Assembly: GCA_043813895.1 (NCBI GenBank)
Contig: JBDRKQ010000161.1
Span: 1 to 18,438 of the forward strand
Direction: 5' to 3'
From: CAZTAR01 sp043813895
GTDB taxonomy: Bacteria; Planctomycetota; Phycisphaerae; UBA1845; UTPLA1
DNA: 18,438 bases
Under the pieces are notes generated by a model. It made no database searches. It had not been told where the DNA came from and saw nothing but the letters and a program-made list of their open reading frames with translations. Of this stretch, positions 14,449-18,438 are shown in pieces. Every line of letters starts with the position of its first letter. Position 1 is the first letter of the stretch. A program made the position numbers and the translations under genes.

Positions 14449-15645
14449 CTACAGCGGTATCCTTTTCGGCTTCTCTTGGCAGAGCCGTTGCAGCCTCTCG
14501 ACATCCACCGTCACCCCGAGGCCCGGCCCGTTCATCGGTCGCCACCGCCCGCCGTATCCGAATCTGATCGGTCGGGCGATCACGTCGCTGCTGAGCAGGA
14601 ACCGTCCGAAGCTCCCTTCGGCGAACCGCACGTCCGGCACCATCTGCAGAAACCACCGGCCCGCTGCGGACAGGATGCTGGTTTCGCCGACCATGCACCC
14701 GAGTTGAAAGGCGACGTCGTGCCGCCGCGCGATGGCCGCCAATTGCATCGCGGGGATCAGCCCGCCGTTCTTGCTGATGCGGATGTTGAACCACGATGCG
14801 GCCCGGTTCACGATGAGGGCCTCCGCGTCGTCCGGCGTGACGAGCGATTCATCCGCCATCAGCGGTAGTGAAGTGTGTCCGGCGAGCGCGGCCCAAGCCT
14901 GCACGTTCCCCTTCGCCAACGGCTGTTCGACACAGGCGATGGGCAGTTCCTCCCATTGCGCCAGACGCGACGCCGCCTCTTCGGGCGTCCATGCGCCGTT
15001 GGCATCCAGCCGAAGCGTCTTGCGACCCGCCTCCAGCCCGCGACCCAGCGTCTTGACCACCGCCGCCAGCCGCTCGCCGTCGTGCGCGTCGCCGACTTTG
15101 AGCTTGAAGTCGCGAAGCCCGCTGAGTCGCATTTTCCGCACGGTCCAGGCCGCGCGCTTCGCCGCCGTGTTCGAGACCACGCCGCTGTATCGCACCGTAT
15201 CCAGGCTGCCCGGAGCGGCCAACCACGATTCGCCCAACCAACCCGCCAGGGCTTCCAGCGATCGATCGAATGCCCGACCGTACGCGTCCAGGACGGCCAG
15301 CTCCACCGCGGCCCGCGCCGCCGAGATGACGCGCCCCCGCGCGTCGGTCAGCGGGAGGTTCGCCGCCGCCTCGATGGCCTCCCCGAAGTTGCCCGGCCGG
15401 AGATCGACCAGGATCGGGACGAAGACTTCGCGGATCGTCGCGACGACGCTCTCGTGCGATTCGCCGGTGACGTACTCGCGTGGGTGGGTCTCGCCGTAGC
15501 CGATCGTGTGATCCGCCAACTCCACGCCGACGATGAGCGGCTCCGCGCACGCGCGGACTGCCGTCGCATGGCTGAACCGCGTCCGCATCGGGATCGCGGG
15601 CGACCAGATCGTGACTTCTGAAACCGGCAAGGGCCTGTCCGCCAT
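14449..15645 (-). CDS. Enolase-superfamily protein (dipeptide epimerase / muconate cycloisomerase-like)
   Basis: This cytoplasmic TIM-barrel enzyme is predicted to abstract an alpha proton next to a carboxylate and stabilise the enolate on Mg2+. It is 398 residues from the ATG at 15645; the in-frame codons further upstream add an unconserved leader. The active-site set of the muconate lactonizing enzyme subgroup is complete: K181 and K183 (KLK), metal ligands D214 (LDANGAW), E240 (VEQPL), D265 (ADES), and K292 (ISKNGG). This pattern fits L-Ala-D/L-Glu epimerases, o-succinylbenzoate synthases and cycloisomerases; the substrate cannot be told from sequence alone. It is divergent from the GlpT-like gene with a 171-bp gap. 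It is not obviously linked to the nuo genes. Confidence 0.88.
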   Translation of the reverse strand: MADRPLPVSEVTIWSPAIPMRTRFSHATAVRACAEPLIVGVELADHTIGYGETHPREYVTGESHESVVATIREVFVPILVDLRPGNFGEAIEAAANLPLTDARGRVISAARAAVELAVLDAYGRAFDRSLEALAGWLGESWLAAPGSLDTVRYSGVVSNTAAKRAAWTVRKMRLSGLRDFKLKVGDAHDGERLAAVVKTLGRGLEAGRKTLRLDANGAWTPEEAASRLAQWEELPIACVEQPLAKGNVQAWAALAGHTSLPLMADESLVTPDDAEALIVNRAASWFNIRISKNGGLIPAMQLAAIARRHDVAFQLGCMVGETSILSAAGRWFLQMVPDVRFAEGSFGRFLLSSDVIARPIRFGYGGRWRPMNGPGLGVTVDVERLQRLCQEKPKRIPL

Positions 15646-15816
15646 GAGGGCATTGTAGGGTGCTTTCGCGCAGGCCAACAGAACGGCCCTTTGACCCGGC
15701 ATGACGTGCATTTGATTTCGCCGGTTTGCCCTGAATCGCCGCAGTCGTTAGCCTACTTCGTTCTTGTCGCCGCACGAACCCGAGACGGCCCAGCGCCGCC
15801 TCCAGGAAAGCCAACG

Positions 15817-17217
15817 ATGCCAGACGCCAATTCAGCATCGAAGTCAGACAACGACCAGTTCGTATATGAACATCCGCCCGGTTTTCGCCTGCGGCGCGTC
15901 CGCAACTGGTTCTTCCTGGGACTGACCTACGCCACGTATTATCTCTGCCGGTACAACCTTGGCATCGTCTCTCCGGAATTGAAGGAAACGCTCGGCTTCT
16001 CGAACACGCAGTACGGTGCCATCCAATCTGCTCGCAACGGCGCCTATGCCATAGGCCAATTCGTGAATGGTCTCTTTACAGACCGTCTGGGTGGCAAGCA
16101 GGCGATGACGATCGGCGCCATTGGGACCGTCGTGCTGAATCTCCTTTTCGGCATCGTGGCTTGGTCCAATATTGGTTGGTTGTTCTTCACGTTGCTCATC
16201 ATCCGCCTGGTGGATGGTTATGTGCAGGCGTTCGGTGCGCCGGGCATGGTGAAGATCAATACGGCTTGGTTCCGAAGAGAAGAGCGAGGCTTCTTTGCCG
16301 GCATCTTCGGGATTATGATCAATCTTGGACAGACCGGCGTTGGGCAATTGGGGCCGTTGCTCGCGACGGGCTTTGCCGTTCCCCTGATCTTCTACACAAT
16401 TACGGTACCCAAGCTCGATTGGCGGTATATGTTCATCGTACCGCCAGTCGTCGTCGTGATCATCATCATCCTCATGAACTTGACGGTGAAAAACCATCCA
16501 GAGGAAGCTGGTTATCGCGTACAGCACGATGACGAGAGCCCGGATGAAGACCCGCATGAACGCGTCCGGATCAGCGAGGTCTTCCGGAAAATCACTGCGA
16601 ACCCCGTCGTCTGGATTGTGGCCGGCGCTTACTTCTGCACAGGTTTCGTTCGGGCGGCCATCTATGATTGGTGGGTGATCTACATGAATGAGGTTTGGAC
16701 GGTTGGCAAGACGACCGGCCTCTTCTGGTGGATCGCCGTTGTGTTGCTGCCGTGTATGGCATCCGCCGGTTCACTTGGATCGGGCATCATCTCGGACAAG
16801 GTGTTCAAAGGACGTCGCGCGCCTGTGGCAGCGGCACTCTACTTGGTGCAGGTTCTCTTTCTTCTTGCCGCCATCGTGATGTCCCAAGGGTTCATGTACT
16901 CTTCGGCAGTGATGGCTGCGGTCTTGATCCTCGGTGTCCACACCGGCTGCAACGCAACACATTCCATCCTGGGGACGGCCGCGGCCATGGATCTTGGTGG
17001 CCGGAAGATGGCCGGCTTCGCTGCGGGCGTGATTGATTCGTTCCAGTACTTCGGCGCCATGCTGGCCGGGTTCGGACTTGGCAAGCTACTGGACTCTTAT
17101 ACCACGTTCAATCCCACAGCCTGGTTCAGTTCGATGCTTCCCTGGGGCGTCCTCGGCACCATCCTCATGACCTACCTGTGGCTTCGCCACCGCGGTACCG
17201 ACGAGCGCGGCACTTGA
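15817..17217 (+). CDS. GlpT/UhpT-like organophosphate:phosphate antiporter (MFS)
   Basis: This inner-membrane MFS carrier of the OPA family, 466 residues, is probably 12 helices. The opening TYATYYLCRYNLGIVSPEL matches the family's first helix, and R45 lies where E. coli GlpT has Arg45. R279 in GFVRAAIYDWWVIYMNEV corresponds to the second phosphate-binding arginine (Arg269 in GlpT). Family members exchange glycerol-3-phosphate or hexose phosphates for phosphate; which is used here is unknown. The ATG at 15817 has AGGA nine bases upstream; an upstream in-frame start at 15691 would add 42 unconserved residues. A weak promoter candidate is TTGCCC (15726) - 17 bp - TAGCCT (15749). Third codon positions look less G+C-rich than in the nuo genes. 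Confidence 0.88.
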   Translation: MPDANSASKSDNDQFVYEHPPGFRLRRVRNWFFLGLTYATYYLCRYNLGIVSPELKETLGFSNTQYGAIQSARNGAYAIGQFVNGLFTDRLGGKQAMTIGAIGTVVLNLLFGIVAWSNIGWLFFTLLIIRLVDGYVQAFGAPGMVKINTAWFRREERGFFAGIFGIMINLGQTGVGQLGPLLATGFAVPLIFYTITVPKLDWRYMFIVPPVVVVIIIILMNLTVKNHPEEAGYRVQHDDESPDEDPHERVRISEVFRKITANPVVWIVAGAYFCTGFVRAAIYDWWVIYMNEVWTVGKTTGLFWWIAVVLLPCMASAGSLGSGIISDKVFKGRRAPVAAALYLVQVLFLLAAIVMSQGFMYSSAVMAAVLILGVHTGCNATHSILGTAAAMDLGGRKMAGFAAGVIDSFQYFGAMLAGFGLGKLLDSYTTFNPTAWFSSMLPWGVLGTILMTYLWLRHRGTDERGT

Positions 17218-17270
17218 CGCCGGGCTGCAAACGTAGCGCCTTCATGCGGTCGGTTTGGCGATCAACGAGG

Positions 17271-17328
17271 GGCCGAGAAGGGATTCTCGGCCAAGCGGGC
17301 ATGAACAACCGCGCGGACTGAAGTCCGC
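17271..17328. terminator. Two hairpins between convergent genes
   Basis: GGCCGAGAA-GGGA-TTCTCGGCC (17271-17292) and GCGGACT-GA-AGTCCGC (17313-17328) are perfect stems in the 130-bp gap between the convergent transporter and biotin carrier genes. Position suggests a two-way terminator, but neither has a T run. GCGGACTGAAGTCCGC is also a common planctomycete intergenic repeat, so they may be repeats first. Confidence 0.4.
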
Positions 17329-17347
17329 AGCTCTTCAAGGGTGTTCT

Positions 17348-17953
17348 CTACACGGCCGGCTTGACGAGGAAGAGTGGTTGGCCGAAACGCACTTCCGCCG
17401 CGTCGTTCACCATGATCTTTACGATCTCGCCTTTCTCGGGCAACTCGACGCCGCCATAGGTGATCTGGTGGAAGCACTTCATGATCTCGACGAGGCCGAG
17501 GATGCTGCCGGTGGTGACTGGCGAGCCGACTTCCACATACGGCGGTGAATCGGGGGAGGGGCGGCTGTAGAAGATTCCGTCCGAGGGGGCTTCGATGGAA
17601 ATGAGGCCCGTATCTTGCGCTTCGCCGGCCGTGGCGCCGTCACGTCCGGCGGCGGCATCGGCGCCGGCCTCGAGGACGCGTGGATCGAGCCGCGCGAGAG
17701 GCTGGCCGTACGCAACGGGCGTGAGACTGTTGGGGATGAAGACCTCGGTCAGTCGGCCATGCACGTCTCGCGGCAGCCGGAGCACGTAACGGACGTTGAG
17801 TATCTTCATCGTGTTGACACGATCTGAGGCATTGAGAAAACGGCCGACCTTGGGCGCCCCATCCGCCATGCCGACGGCGGGTGACGTGACGAGAAGCGTC
17901 TCGGGGTCCCTTTCATCCTGTTGCACGTTTGCGATGAGCGTTTTCTCAGCCAT
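17348..17953 (-). CDS. Biotin carboxyl carrier-type protein with two tandem biotinyl-like domains
   Basis: A 201-residue protein. The C-terminal domain (about 116-200) has the biotinyl/lipoyl fold signature with VEIMKCF, K159 being the expected biotinylated lysine, and ends RFGQPLFLVKPAV. The N-terminal domain (about 23-90) seems to be a second copy: SPAVGMADGAPKVG, TMKILN (K50) and PVAYGQPLARLD align with the same landmarks. An Ala/Gly-rich linker (about 95-113) joins them. It would carry CO2 between the biotin carboxylase and carboxyltransferase of an acyl-CoA or acetyl-CoA carboxylase. The ATG at 17953 begins MAEKTLIANV; upstream in-frame codons add a repeat-coded leader. The upstream neighbour is a carboxyltransferase, supporting the role. 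Confidence 0.85.
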   Translation of the reverse strand: MAEKTLIANVQQDERDPETLLVTSPAVGMADGAPKVGRFLNASDRVNTMKILNVRYVLRLPRDVHGRLTEVFIPNSLTPVAYGQPLARLDPRVLEAGADAAAGRDGATAGEAQDTGLISIEAPSDGIFYSRPSPDSPPYVEVGSPVTTGSILGLVEIMKCFHQITYGGVELPEKGEIVKIMVNDAAEVRFGQPLFLVKPAV

Positions 17954-18005
17954 GTCGTTGTGCACTCCAGTTGACCGTGCCGCCGCGGCTCCGATCCCGA
18001 GCCCG

Positions 18006-18073
18006 GTGCCACTGGCGGCTTGTCCGCCAGTGTTTTGTGCAAGATCGCTCTGGCAGCAAGCTGCCAGTGGCAC
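18006..18073. repeat. Double-stem hairpin repeat GTGCCACTGGCGG, second whole copy
   Basis: Outer arms GTGCCACTGG (18006-18015) and CCAGTGGCAC (18064-18073) are identical to those at 12011-12077; the inner stems are CACTGGCGG-CTTGT-CCGCCAGTG and CTGGCAG-CAAG-CTGCCAG. It sits in the 164-bp gap between the carboxyltransferase end and the biotin carrier start. The inner bases differ from the other copy while pairing is kept. Confidence 0.8.
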
Positions 18074-18117
18074 ACGCCCGCGGACCTTCTGTCTGAAATC
18101 GATCTATCGCTGTCATA

Positions 18118-18438
18118 CTAACCCGAGAAGTCCCAGAGCACGTTGAGGTCGTGCATTGACCATATCCTGGGATTCTTCACGCGGCGATACCCGATGCTCT
18201 GGTAGCTCAATTCGACGAGCGTCATCAAATAGTCGCGAAGCTCCTCCACCGCGACGATTTCGTCGGTATCCATCTGTCTGGCGGCCTTGTACGGGTCCAT
18301 GTCGGCCTCGATGCGATCTTCGACACCCTTCATCCCTGCCACGATCTTCGCACGCTCCTCCGGGTCCTTCGCGGTGATCTGGAAATTGTCATCGAGCTTC
18401 GTGCGGAAAGCACCGATCGCGAGTGTTCGGCCTTCCAT
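18118..18438 (-). CDS. Acyl-CoA carboxylase carboxyltransferase subunit, C-terminal part
   Basis: The visible 106 residues are the end of a gene that continues beyond the window; the Met at 18438 is probably internal. ADMDPYKAARQMDTDEIVAV resembles the C-terminal part of carboxyltransferases of the propionyl-/methylcrotonyl-CoA carboxylase beta type, where xxPYxAAxxxxxDEIV contributes to acyl-CoA handling. The ending SYQSIGYRRVKNPRIWSMHD is a further tail. Catalytic glycine-rich loops lie outside. Together with the adjacent biotin carrier it implies a biotin-dependent carboxylase locus. Substrate is not decidable from this fragment. Confidence 0.7.
   Translation of the reverse strand: MEGRTLAIGAFRTKLDDNFQITAKDPEERAKIVAGMKGVEDRIEADMDPYKAARQMDTDEIVAVEELRDYLMTLVELSYQSIGYRRVKNPRIWSMHDLNVLWDFSG

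Noticed and set aside
17255..17548. Plus-strand frame opposite the biotin carrier end
   Set aside because: It is antisense to the conserved biotinyl domain and begins in hairpin DNA.
364..18073. CRISPR array
   Set aside because: The repeats are dispersed, self-complementary and far apart, with no regular spacers or cas genes.

Overview
The window looks like the chromosome of a planctomycete, most likely a Phycisphaerae-like lineage. This rests on a small membrane protein with the Cys-rich motif CGYSLTGNTSGICPECG, which is very common in that phylum, on G+C-rich coding sequence, and on several families of hairpin-forming intergenic repeats of the kind that crowd planctomycete genomes. The assignment is inference; no rRNA or other marker gene is present.

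Layout. Positions 1-340 hold the 3' end of an IS630-type transposase and a small zinc-ribbon membrane protein that touches or overlaps it. Positions 341-1320 hold a ferritin-like small protein (minus strand) flanked by two repeat-rich gaps. Positions 1321-13763 are a minus-strand cluster for respiratory complex I, transcribed in the order nuoI-A-B-C-D-H-J-K-L-M-N. The NADH-oxidising module genes nuoE, nuoF and nuoG are absent, and nuoI has moved to the front. A good sigma70-like promoter lies just upstream of nuoI. Positions 13764-14448 are a graveyard: a 93-bp inverted-repeat element, a truncated gene that resembles a Y1/REP-type transposase, and the first 15 codons of an IS3-type orfA. Positions 14449-17217 hold a divergent pair, an enolase-superfamily cycloisomerase/epimerase (minus) and a GlpT-like organophosphate antiporter (plus). 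Positions 17348-18438 hold a biotin carrier protein and the C-terminal end of an acyl-CoA carboxylase carboxyltransferase (both minus).

How it works together. NuoB, C, D and I form the quinone-reducing arm with clusters N2, N6a and N6b. NuoA, H, J, K, L, M and N form the membrane arm, with three antiporter-like pumps (L, M, N) that keep the key Glu/Lys residues. Without NuoEFG the electron donor is either NADH through subunits encoded elsewhere or another carrier such as ferredoxin. The carboxyltransferase and biotin carrier would act in one acyl-CoA carboxylase.

Most unusual features: NuoH has an extra N-terminal region of about 170 residues with three membrane helices; NuoL carries an in-frame insertion made of repeat-like DNA; the biotin carrier seems to have two tandem biotinyl-type domains; and hairpin repeats sit inside four gaps of the nuo cluster or at its end. 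I found no CRISPR array, tRNA, rRNA or complete mobile element, and no clearly new defence or biosynthetic system.
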